Source: HIMB59 sp038124765 (GTDB taxonomy: Bacteria > Pseudomonadota > Alphaproteobacteria > HIMB59). From it: 39,730 nt of DNA. A model generated the notes under the pieces. That model was not told the origin of the DNA and did no database searches. It worked only from the letters and a program-made list of their open reading frames with translations. How positions within the stretch are numbered: position 1 is the stretch's first letter; every line of letters begins with the position of its first letter. A program made the position numbers and the translations under genes. Positions 31,784-39,360 of this stretch are shown one piece after another. Where the stretch lies: positions 1 through 39,730 of the forward strand of contig JAYPCO010000008.1 in NCBI GenBank assembly GCA_038124765.1, given 5' to 3'.

Positions 31784-32257
31784 TTAATTTTTTTCGTGTA
31801 AAAAGTCTAAAAGTCTATCCAGATACTTCTCATCTACATTATAAGCTTTTTTGTAATGCTCGATGCAGTATGGTTTTGTTGGAATATTTTGACCTCCACA
31901 ATAGTGAAAGCCTTCTTCTAAAGGATCGCCAATCGGCCACTGACAAGATTTAAAGCTACCCGTTCCAACGATGCTTTTTTTGAAGTTAAATTTTTCTCTT
32001 CTTTTAATTGTCTCTCTTTTAGGAGTCACAATAGAGCTAGCTTGAGCGCTCGTCTCTCTATAGAGGGTTGTAGACGATAGTTGATGGCTATGAATGGTTT
32101 TTTTTCTGGAATTTTGTCGACGCTCAAGGCCTAAACGAAAAGCCTTTCCAATGACTGCATTTTTAGTAAACCCCAGCTGCTCGCCAATTCGGCTTGTAGC
32201 TACGCCCTCATTCCATAGTTTTTTAAGGTCTTCAATTTTTTGATGGTTCCAAGACAT
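31784..32257 (-). CDS. gcrA: Cell-cycle regulator GcrA
   Basis: The 157-residue protein begins with the GcrA helix-turn-helix (MSWNHQKIEDLKKLWNEG, SRIGEQLGFTKNAVIGKAFRLGL), has a basic/polar linker, and ends in the sigma-interacting domain CQWPIGDPLEEGFHYCGG and PYCIEHYKKAY. GcrA binds RNA polymerase sigma70 and activates promoters with CcrM-methylated GANTC sites in alphaproteobacteria. Its own upstream region contains paired palindromes shared with pgk, but I see no GANTC site there. It ends six bases from the tRNA. Confidence 0.93.
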   Translation of the reverse strand: MSWNHQKIEDLKKLWNEGVATSRIGEQLGFTKNAVIGKAFRLGLERRQNSRKKTIHSHQLSSTTLYRETSAQASSIVTPKRETIKRREKFNFKKSIVGTGSFKSCQWPIGDPLEEGFHYCGGQNIPTKPYCIEHYKKAYNVDEKYLDRLLDFLHEKN

Positions 32258-32269
32258 TATAATTAACCT

Positions 32270-32281
32270 ACTCTATATAGT
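32270..32281. repeat. Palindromic site A in the gcrA-pgk intergenic region
   Basis: ACTCTATATAGT, a 12-base dyad with one mismatch, 12 bases upstream of the gcrA start. It differs from site B by one base. Confidence 0.5.
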
Positions 32282-32301
32282 TCTCCTTATAACCAATCTT
32301 A

Positions 32302-32315
32302 TACTATATATAGTA
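32302..32315. repeat. Palindromic site B in the gcrA-pgk intergenic region
   Basis: TACTATATATAGTA is a perfect 14-base palindrome whose core repeats site A 33 bases away (about three helical turns). TATAGT elements on both strands could also be -10 boxes. Confidence 0.55.
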
Positions 32316-32343
32316 GTAGCAATCCACTATAAAATCATTAGAA

Positions 32344-33525
32344 ATGTCCACAATGAACACACTTATTAACATAAATTTTGAACAAATTAAGCGTGTTGGA
32401 GTCCGAGTAGACTTCAATGTTCCTATCGATGAAAACTTTCATATCACGGACAACACCCGATTATTAAGAGCCAAAGAAACTTTAAATTTTTTAAAAACAC
32501 AGAATGCTAAAATTTTAATTTTATCTCATTTCGGCAGGCCCAAAGATACTTATGATGAAAAGTTTTCATTTAATAATTTGATTAAGCAATTTTCAGAAAT
32601 TTTAGAATTACCACTTCAGTTGCTTAGCTATGAAGATTTTATAAAAAATGGCCTGCAAACATTTGATGAAACAAATGAACGCTTTGTTCTTTTAGATAAT
32701 ATTAGATTTTTTGAAGGTGAAAAGAAAAACGATTTATCCTTCAGCCAAAGTATTACCGACCATTTAGACCTATACGTGAACGAAGCATTTTCTGCCTCCC
32801 ACCGTAATCATGCCTCAGTGTCTCAAATGTCCAAAAATTTACTTTCTACCCCAGGGATAAATTTCGAAAGAGAAATTATTGCCATTAATGATATTAAAAA
32901 CTCTTCTAAGAAAAAGTTAGCAATCATCGGAGGATCTAAGGTTTCAACTAAAATTAATACTTTACTCTCATTAACACAATCTTGTGCTGCTGTATTTATT
33001 GGTGGGGCAATGGCCAATAATTTTCTTAAATATAATCAAATTGAAGTGGGCGGTTCTTTAATAGAAGAAGGATCAGAATTAATGATCAAAGATATATACG
33101 ACTCTGCAAAAAAAAATAATTGTCAAATACATTTGCCAATAGATGTCTGTTTAGATGATGAAACCATCATTGGTGTTGACTCACTTACTAAAATCAACAA
33201 AGAGGATTTTAAGATATTAGATTTAGCTAACTCTTCTAATGAATTACTATCGCAATTAATTGACTCTAGTGAAATAGTCTTGTGGAATGGCCCTATGGGA
33301 ATGATTGAGGATCCACGATTTGCCCAAGGATCTTCAAAACTAGCTCATCATCTTGCCAACTGTAAGGCAGAAGTGGTTGTGGGTGGGGGCGATACGCTTT
33401 TAGCGATCAATATTTCTGGTGAGAAATTTGAAAACTATCATTTTGTTTCTACGGCCGGAGGGGCATTTTTGGAAGCATTAGAAAATAAAGAACTACCAGG
33501 AGTTCTTGCTCTTACTTCAAATTAA
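32344..33525 (+). CDS. pgk: Phosphoglycerate kinase
   Basis: The 393-residue glycolytic/gluconeogenic kinase transfers phosphate between 1,3-bisphosphoglycerate and ADP. Motifs present are VGVRVDFNVPI, ILSHFGRPKD, DNIRFFEGEK, FSASHRNHASV, IGGSKVSTKI, LWNGPMGMIEDPRFAQGS, and the nucleotide loop GGGDTLLAI with TAGGAFLEALENKELPGV. The ATG at 32344 is used; a second ATG three codons later is possible. The 3' end overlaps the convergent yciB by 14 bases. No gap or fba is adjacent. Confidence 0.97.
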   Translation: MSTMNTLININFEQIKRVGVRVDFNVPIDENFHITDNTRLLRAKETLNFLKTQNAKILILSHFGRPKDTYDEKFSFNNLIKQFSEILELPLQLLSYEDFIKNGLQTFDETNERFVLLDNIRFFEGEKKNDLSFSQSITDHLDLYVNEAFSASHRNHASVSQMSKNLLSTPGINFEREIIAINDIKNSSKKKLAIIGGSKVSTKINTLLSLTQSCAAVFIGGAMANNFLKYNQIEVGGSLIEEGSELMIKDIYDSAKKNNCQIHLPIDVCLDDETIIGVDSLTKINKEDFKILDLANSSNELLSQLIDSSEIVLWNGPMGMIEDPRFAQGSSKLAHHLANCKAEVVVGGGDTLLAINISGEKFENYHFVSTAGGAFLEALENKELPGVLALTSN

Positions 33526-34048
33526 TAAAGTGTTTTTTTAACAAGGGGATTTGTACGATGGTGAAAACAATCGTAATTCCCATAATGCCGAATACTTTAA
33601 AGTTAACCCATGTATCAGTAGATTGAGTTCTCCAAACTATTTCATTTAAAATTGCCAAAAAAATAAAAAAAGTAGCCCACATTTTATTCATTAAAGACCA
33701 ACCTTGTTCTGAGAGTTGCATAGAAGAATTTAAAAGATATTTCAAAACAGGTTTTTTGATTACAGAGCTGCCAATTAAAATTACTGCAAATAGAGCATTA
33801 ATGATGGTGGGCTTCATTTTAAAAAACATTTCATTTTTTAAAAAGAGACTTAAGCCGCCAAAAATAATTAATATGATAGTGCTCACCAACATCATCGTAG
33901 AAACTTTCCGTTCTTTTACATACAAGGCAATTAAGGAAATAATTGTTGCTATGATTACAGCGGCAATACTGAGGTAAAGATCCTTATCAGACTTATAATA
34001 GACAGCAAAAAAAACAATGAGTGGAAAAAATTCAAAGAGCTGTTTCAT
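33512..34048 (-). CDS. yciB: YciB/IspZ-type inner-membrane septation protein
   Basis: The 178-residue protein begins with the family motif FEFFPLIVFFAVYY and has about five or six helices, with KPTIINALFAVILIGS, SEQGWSLMNKMWATFFIFLAILNEIVWR and a basic C terminus. YciB is linked to septation and envelope integrity; the name IspZ is historical. It sits last in the dapF-mtaB-ftsY-yciB order common in alphaproteobacteria. Confidence 0.92.
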   Translation of the reverse strand: MKQLFEFFPLIVFFAVYYKSDKDLYLSIAAVIIATIISLIALYVKERKVSTMMLVSTIILIIFGGLSLFLKNEMFFKMKPTIINALFAVILIGSSVIKKPVLKYLLNSSMQLSEQGWSLMNKMWATFFIFLAILNEIVWRTQSTDTWVNFKVFGIMGITIVFTIVQIPLLKKHFINLK

Positions 34049-34051
34049 GTC

Positions 34052-34870
34052 TTAAATGAGTCTATCTAAATAATCTTCAAATTGGAACTCTCTTAATTGA
34101 TTCATATCCTCGCCATAGCCTTCAAAGACTATAGGAATGTCAAAATTTTGTAGGATGGATAATAGGGCTCCGTATTTAGAATTAGAGTCAACCTTATTGA
34201 GAACAATGCCATCTAAGGGAATATAACTTTTAAAGCCCTCGATGATGTGCGTTGAGGCTAATCCTGTGTTTGCATCAATAGTTAAAAAATTACTGACAGT
34301 AGAAAACAAATCTGATTTTTTTTGAATAATATTCATAATTTTTTGTAATTCTCCCATTAGGTTTTTATTATTATGCTGTCTGCCAGATGTATCTATGATT
34401 AGCACATCTTGGTTTTTGAATTCTTCAATGCCTTTAAAAACAACTGCCGAGGGGTCTTCTTTGTCACTGCCTTTAAATATAGGCACATTGAATTGAGTAG
34501 CAAAATGTTCTAATTGTTCCATCGCAGCAGCACGAAATGTATCTGCAGCAATCACAGCCGGTTGTAGGTTTTTTTGCTGAAAATAGTGCATAAATTTACC
34601 AATAAAGGTTGTTTTGCCGGATCCATTATTACCAGCAATCATATACAGGCTTTTAGGGGCAGCTTGGAAGTTACCAAACTTTTTCTCTTTAAATTGATTT
34701 AATAGTTCATTTTTGATGATTTTTTTTAAATCCACTTCTTTGGAAGAGTGCTCTTTAATTTGAGAGATAATAATATCTGCAAATTTTGGTTCCACGCCAT
34801 TTTCGAATAATACATCTTCCACTTCATCAATATTTAATTTTTTTTGAAATATTTTTTTTAGAAAAAACAT
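34052..34870 (-). CDS. ftsY: Signal recognition particle receptor FtsY (short form)
   Basis: The 272-residue protein keeps the N and G domains but lacks the acidic A domain of many FtsY proteins. G motifs are G1 GNNGSGKT (80-87), ADTFRAAAMEQL (G2), G3 DTSGR (160-164; usually DTAGR), and G4 NKVD (225-228; TKxD is usual in the SRP family). FtsY docks the Ffh-ribosome complex at the membrane. It overlaps mtaB by one base and precedes yciB by three. Confidence 0.95.
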   Translation of the reverse strand: MFFLKKIFQKKLNIDEVEDVLFENGVEPKFADIIISQIKEHSSKEVDLKKIIKNELLNQFKEKKFGNFQAAPKSLYMIAGNNGSGKTTFIGKFMHYFQQKNLQPAVIAADTFRAAAMEQLEHFATQFNVPIFKGSDKEDPSAVVFKGIEEFKNQDVLIIDTSGRQHNNKNLMGELQKIMNIIQKKSDLFSTVSNFLTIDANTGLASTHIIEGFKSYIPLDGIVLNKVDSNSKYGALLSILQNFDIPIVFEGYGEDMNQLREFQFEDYLDRLI

Positions 34871-36063
34871 TATGCAGTAATTATCTCGCCAATGGGCATG
34901 CCAATCATTGGGATTTGTTTTTTGATATAATTTTGATCATACCCCATAACAAAACCATTCTGCTGCTGCTCTATTAAAATCTTTCGAGGAGATTTTAAAT
35001 TAGAGATAGCTTTGTTTAAAAGCACTTCACCTAGCTCACGAAGTTTTTTGGATCTAGCCTTAATAATAGATTTATTGACTTGGGGCATTCTAGATGCAGG
35101 CGTATTCTTTTTGGGGGAAAAGGGAAAGACATGTAAATGAGAAATAAGATTATTAGTTAAGAGGTTAAAAGTATTTTCGAACATAACATCTGTCTCTGTC
35201 GGAAAACCCGCAATAATATCCGCACCAAAAGTAACCTCCGGTCTAATCGACCGACAGTGATTGATAAATTTATAAATATCATGAGAATTATGGCGACGTT
35301 TCATCCTTTTTAAAATCATATCATCTCCGGATTGAATACTGAGGTGAAGATGAGGCATGACACGCGGATTTTGAAATACTTCATCAAAATGTTCGTCAAT
35401 TTCTACGCAGTCAATCGAGGATAATCGAATTCTAGGGATGGATGTTTGAGCTAATAAATCGTGAATTAAATTGCTCATACAATAGTGGCTTTGGAAGTCT
35501 GAACCATAGTCAGAAATATCTACCCCGGTTAATACAATTTCTTTGACGCCATGATCAATCATTCTTTTAACTTCATTGATTAAACCGGCAGGCTCAAAGC
35601 TTCGATTATTACCTCTTCCAAAAGGAATGATACAAAAGGTACAACGATGGTTGCATCCCTGCTGAATTACTAGGCTTTCTCTAACATTTAAATTATCTTG
35701 TTGGAGCACAGGCCTCAAATCATTTGGCATATCAAAGATATTAGATTCAAAATCAATGCTATTAGAAGCTGGGTTCCATGTCTCAGGCTTTAATTTGCTG
35801 ATGTTATCAACTACACCGCTTACTTCATTTAAGGAAGCATAGGCATCAGGAGATATTTGTGAAGCACACCCCGTTACAATAATTTCTTTTTCAGGATGCA
35901 GCTTATGTAATTTGCGAATTGTTTGTTTAACTTGTCTTTCAGTTTCATTCGTTACCGCACACGAGTTGATAATAATTTTTGAGTCATCATGGATTAAATA
36001 CTCTTCAATTTTTTTTCCTTCGACATTATTTAATCGACACCCAAAATTTACAACTGTTGCCAT
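34870..36063 (-). CDS. mtaB: tRNA methylthiotransferase MtaB-like (radical SAM)
   Basis: The 397-residue protein has an N-terminal methylthiotransferase domain with Cys9, Cys35 and Cys66 (VNFGCRLNN, INSCAVTNE, VTGCASQ), then the radical SAM motif QGCNHRCTFCIIPFGRG (Cys137, Cys141, Cys144), and a short, poorly conserved TRAM-like C terminus. MtaB converts t6A37 to ms2t6A37 in tRNAs, so it acts after the TsaD reaction also encoded in this window. One-base overlaps link it to dapF and ftsY. Confidence 0.92.
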   Translation of the reverse strand: MATVVNFGCRLNNVEGKKIEEYLIHDDSKIIINSCAVTNETERQVKQTIRKLHKLHPEKEIIVTGCASQISPDAYASLNEVSGVVDNISKLKPETWNPASNSIDFESNIFDMPNDLRPVLQQDNLNVRESLVIQQGCNHRCTFCIIPFGRGNNRSFEPAGLINEVKRMIDHGVKEIVLTGVDISDYGSDFQSHYCMSNLIHDLLAQTSIPRIRLSSIDCVEIDEHFDEVFQNPRVMPHLHLSIQSGDDMILKRMKRRHNSHDIYKFINHCRSIRPEVTFGADIIAGFPTETDVMFENTFNLLTNNLISHLHVFPFSPKKNTPASRMPQVNKSIIKARSKKLRELGEVLLNKAISNLKSPRKILIEQQQNGFVMGYDQNYIKKQIPMIGMPIGEIITA

Positions 36064-36875
36064 TATATTTTAATGCGAGATTGATAAACTATTGCAGCAG
36101 GCCCTTGAAGATAAACCATACTATCTTGGATTTCAGTGCGTAACATTGATTTTTCTGTTTGGATGGTAATTTTAGATTCTACAAAATTATTAAAATGTAA
36201 AACAAAGGCCGCAGAACAGGTTCCTGATCCACAGGCAAGCGTATGACCACCTCCACGCTCCCAAAATAATACTTTAATTTTTTTGGAATTAATTTTTTCA
36301 GCAAAAGTAATATTTGCTTGTTCAGGAAATAATTTATGACTAACTAAAATAGGCCCTAATATATCTAATTGAATATCTTTTAATTTTTTGACCAATATAA
36401 TGCAGTGCGGGTTACCAATGTTTGCAGACATTATTTTTATCAAACCAGGAATTTTAATATTTTTAAACTTTATATTTTGTGTATCTGTTTTTTTGGCTAA
36501 AGGAATTTTTTGCCAATCTAAGCTAACAGTGCCAACATTGATCATGTAGTCTGTTTTTATTTTTTTTCCAAAGTGCTTAAATTTGTAAGATTGTAAAACA
36601 ACATTTTTAATTTTTTTTACTTCTGATAAATATTTATACGCACACCTTAAGCCATTCCCGCAGTTTTTGCCTAATGACCCGTCAGAATTGTAAAATCTAA
36701 TTTGATAAAGCAAGCCGACTTTTTTTAACAAGATAAGCTGATCGCACCCTATTCCAAAGTGACGGTCACAAATAAACTTGATTGTTTTTTTTGATTTACT
36801 AATAAAATCAACATTTTTGTCAACAATGACAAAATCATTCCCCGCACCATGAGCTTTAACAAAAGGTATTTCCAT
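36063..36875 (-). CDS. dapF: Diaminopimelate epimerase
   Basis: The 270-residue enzyme converts LL- to meso-diaminopimelate for lysine and peptidoglycan. The two-fold pseudo-symmetric active site is present: Cys72 in GSLGKNCGNGLRC and Cys215 in ERGGGHTLACGSGTCS. The N terminus FVKAHGAGNDFVIVD and RHFGIGCDQLILL are conserved. It heads the minus-strand run to yciB and diverges from ffh across 91 bases. Confidence 0.96.
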   Translation of the reverse strand: MEIPFVKAHGAGNDFVIVDKNVDFISKSKKTIKFICDRHFGIGCDQLILLKKVGLLYQIRFYNSDGSLGKNCGNGLRCAYKYLSEVKKIKNVVLQSYKFKHFGKKIKTDYMINVGTVSLDWQKIPLAKKTDTQNIKFKNIKIPGLIKIMSANIGNPHCIILVKKLKDIQLDILGPILVSHKLFPEQANITFAEKINSKKIKVLFWERGGGHTLACGSGTCSAAFVLHFNNFVESKITIQTEKSMLRTEIQDSMVYLQGPAAIVYQSRIKI

Positions 36876-36888
36876 TGAGCGGCTATAG

Positions 36889-36897
36889 TGATATAAA
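36889..36897 (+). promoter_or_regulatory. Candidate extended -10 promoter for ffh
   Basis: TGATATAAA is an extended -10 (TGn plus TATAAA) with no good -35 in place. A start near 36904 would give an approximately 60-base leader containing the hairpin at 36925-36957. Confidence 0.35.
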
Positions 36898-36924
36898 ATC
36901 CATCGTTAATAAAGAAAAATTTAG

Positions 36925-36957
36925 TCGGCCGATGAGTTTCATTCGCCGATTTTTTTT
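36925..36957 (+). terminator. Terminator-like hairpin in the ffh leader
   Basis: Outer stem TCGGC (36925-36929) with GCCGA (36945-36949), a C-C mismatch, inner stem GATGA with TCATT, loop GTT, followed by eight T residues (36950-36957). It ends nine bases before the ffh ATG and no plus-strand gene precedes it, so it is either an attenuator or ends a short RNA. Confidence 0.65.
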
Positions 36958-36966
36958 ATTTTTTGA

Positions 36967-38319
36967 ATGCTAGAAAATATAACAAATAAAATTTCAGGAA
37001 TATTCCAAAACCTTTCTAATAAAGGGGCTATAACTGAAAAAGATTTAGATGCCACTTTACGTGATGTGCGGGTTGCGCTTTTAGAGGCCGATGTATCTTT
37101 AAAAGTTTCTAAGGATTTAATAAATAATATTAAAGAAAAAGCTATTGGCCAAAAGATAATTGAAAATGTTCAGCCTGGTCAGCAAATAGTAAAGATTGTT
37201 AGTGATGAAATTGTTCAAATATTAGGCAGCCAGAGCACCGATCTTAATTTTAAAAATAAACCATCGATATTCATGATGTGTGGTTTACAAGGAGCTGGTA
37301 AAACCACCTCTGTAGCCAAGTTAGCTTATTATTGTCAAAAACAACTAGGTAAGAGCATCTCGATTGTCTCTACAGACTTTAGAAGACCAGCTGCGATTGA
37401 TCAATTAAGAATTCTTGCTACTAACCATAATATTCATTTTATTGAACCAGTCCAAAATGATGTAACTCAAACAGTTCAAAGTGCACTTACCCAAAGTCAA
37501 AAACAATTAGCTGATGTTTTAATAATCGATACCTCCGGTAGAACTAGTACCGATGAAGAGCTACTAAAAGAATTAAAATTAATTAATCAATTATCAAATC
37601 CCCAAGAGAATTTATTAGTTTTAGATTCAATGATGGGGCAGCAAGCATTAGCGGTAGTAGAGGCCTTTCATCAAACAGCACCTCTGTCAGGATTTATTCT
37701 AACCCGACTTGATGCAGATCCAAGAGGGGGTGTAGCGTTATCAGCCAAATATCAAACAGGCCTGCCTATTCGTTTTTTTGGATCTGGTGAAAATATTGAT
37801 AACTTTGAGGTTTTTCATCCTGATCGTATTGCATCCAGAATTTTGGGTATGGGAGATGTTGTGTCCCTTGTTGAAAAAGCCCAAAAAGATTTTGACGAAA
37901 AAGAATTAGAGAGTCTGCAAACTCAACTTACCAGCGGTAAATTTAATTTGAATGATTTAATGAAGCAGTTTTTACAAATGAAAAAAATGGGCGGCATGTC
38001 AGGGCTCATGTCGTATATGCCCGGAGTAGGCAAAATTAAAAATATGTTAGAGAAGAGCGACTTGGATGAAAAAATTATCGATCACCAAATTGCTATTATT
38101 AGATCTATGACTAAACAAGAAAGGGTTGATCCTGATTTATTAAAAGCATCTCGTAAAAGAAGAGTAGCTACCGGATCAGGAAGACAAGTGCACGAAGTCA
38201 ATAGACTTCTTAAACAATTTGAGCAAACAAAGAAATTAATGAAACAAGCTCAAAAACCAGGCTTTGCTAATAAATTAAAAAATTTATTTGGCGGAGGCCA
38301 AATGCCAACGATTGAATAA
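36967..38319 (+). CDS. ffh: Signal recognition particle GTPase Ffh
   Basis: The 450-residue protein has the NG domain (G1 GLQGAGKTT at 106-114, STDFRRPAAIDQL, G3 DTSGR at 188-192 where DTAGR is usual, G4 TRLD) and a methionine-rich M domain. The M domain includes MKKMGGMSGLMSYMPGVGKIKN and the SRP RNA-binding RRVATGSGRQVHEVNRLLKQF. It binds signal sequences and delivers ribosomes to FtsY. No ribosome site precedes the ATG. It heads the conserved operon ffh-rpsP-rimM-trmD. Confidence 0.97.
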   Translation: MLENITNKISGIFQNLSNKGAITEKDLDATLRDVRVALLEADVSLKVSKDLINNIKEKAIGQKIIENVQPGQQIVKIVSDEIVQILGSQSTDLNFKNKPSIFMMCGLQGAGKTTSVAKLAYYCQKQLGKSISIVSTDFRRPAAIDQLRILATNHNIHFIEPVQNDVTQTVQSALTQSQKQLADVLIIDTSGRTSTDEELLKELKLINQLSNPQENLLVLDSMMGQQALAVVEAFHQTAPLSGFILTRLDADPRGGVALSAKYQTGLPIRFFGSGENIDNFEVFHPDRIASRILGMGDVVSLVEKAQKDFDEKELESLQTQLTSGKFNLNDLMKQFLQMKKMGGMSGLMSYMPGVGKIKNMLEKSDLDEKIIDHQIAIIRSMTKQERVDPDLLKASRKRRVATGSGRQVHEVNRLLKQFEQTKKLMKQAQKPGFANKLKNLFGGGQMPTIE

Positions 38320-38337
38320 ATCAAGAAAGGAGAAATC

Positions 38338-38856
38338 ATGGCAACAAAAATAAGACTAGCAAGAGGGGGTTCTAAAAAAAGACCTTTTTATCGTATCGTA
38401 ATCGCAGATGAAAGAGCACCAAGAGATGGTAATTTCATCGAAAAAATTGGTAACTTTAATCCAATGGTGCCGAAAGATCACAAAGAAAGAGTTGTGATTA
38501 GTAAAGAAAGAGCAGAGCATTGGTTAAAAGTGGGCGCGCAGCCAACAGAAAGAGTTCAAAAAATATTAGCTGAACTTGGCATGATGGACGCTCCAAAAGT
38601 CACTGAAAAATCCAAAAAACATTTACCTAAAGCAAAAGCACAAGAAAGAATTAAAGCAAAAGAAGAAGCTGCACTAAAGGCAGCAGAAGAAGCAAAAGCA
38701 GCTGAAGAAGCAGCGAAGGCGGCTCCTGCAGAAGAGGCCCCACAAGAGCAGCCTACAGAAACTGAGGCTGTAAGTGAAGAAGCAACTCCTGCCGCTGAGC
38801 CCGTAGAGGAATCTCAGCCTGAAGCAGAGGAAACTGCTGAAGAGCCAAAAGAGTAG
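38338..38856 (+). CDS. rpsP: 30S ribosomal protein S16 with long acidic tail
   Basis: The first approximately 88 residues are S16 (MATKIRLARGGSKKRPFYRIV, DGNFIEKIGNFNPM, AEHWLKVGAQPTERV). About 84 more residues follow: a basic/Ala section and then a Glu/Ala/Pro tail (AEEAKAAEEAAKAAPAEEAP). S16 is usually 80-110 residues, though alphaproteobacterial forms are often extended. A strong AAAGGAG ribosome site (38326-38332) supports the start. Confidence 0.95.
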   Translation: MATKIRLARGGSKKRPFYRIVIADERAPRDGNFIEKIGNFNPMVPKDHKERVVISKERAEHWLKVGAQPTERVQKILAELGMMDAPKVTEKSKKHLPKAKAQERIKAKEEAALKAAEEAKAAEEAAKAAPAEEAPQEQPTETEAVSEEATPAAEPVEESQPEAEETAEEPKE

Positions 38857-38862
38857 TCTTCC

Positions 38863-39360
38863 TTGAGTTTATCTCCTTCACAATTTATTCAAGTTGGTAA
38901 GTTAGGCAGGCCCAAAGGCACTAAGGGCCTGCTTCGCTTTCATTGCTTTTTAAATGACGATCGAGATATCAATAAGTTTAAAAATTTTTATTTAGAGAAT
39001 GAAGAACAAATTGTTATCAAGTTAGTTTCTTTCGATAAAAAAAGCCCTTTAGTAATTTTAAACAATTTTACAAATCGAAATGATATTGAAAAATTTGTTA
39101 ATCAAAAGGTTTATTTAGAAAAAAATAAACTGGAACCAACTCAAGAAAATGAATTTTATTTTCATGAATTAGAAGGGCTAGATGTACTCAATCAAACTGA
39201 GGAAATTGTAGGCAAAGTTTCTTCGGTAGTGAATTTTGGCGCCGGAGATCTATTAGAAATTCATTTTGTTAAAAGCCAAAAAAATGAATTCTTTCGCTTT
39301 ACAAAAGAAAATTTTCCCTTAGTTAAAATTCAAGAAAAAAAAATTTACATTAAAAATTAA
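38863..39360 (+). CDS. rimM: 16S rRNA maturation factor RimM
   Basis: The 165-residue protein has the N-terminal barrel (FIQVGKLGRPKGTKGLLRFHCF) and the PRC-barrel part (NEFYFHELEGLDVLNQ, VGKVSSVVNFGAGDLLEI). RimM binds S19 and helps mature the 30S head. The start is a TTG at 38863, six bases after rpsP; no ATG is near. The stop shares one base with trmD. Confidence 0.93.
   Translation: MSLSPSQFIQVGKLGRPKGTKGLLRFHCFLNDDRDINKFKNFYLENEEQIVIKLVSFDKKSPLVILNNFTNRNDIEKFVNQKVYLEKNKLEPTQENEFYFHELEGLDVLNQTEEIVGKVSSVVNFGAGDLLEIHFVKSQKNEFFRFTKENFPLVKIQEKKIYIKN

Noticed and set aside
36876..36966. SRP RNA (4.5S) gene just upstream of ffh
   Set aside because: I looked for the conserved GGAAGGAAGCAGC-type tip and GGTCAGG segment; they are absent. 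The hairpin there is terminator-like.
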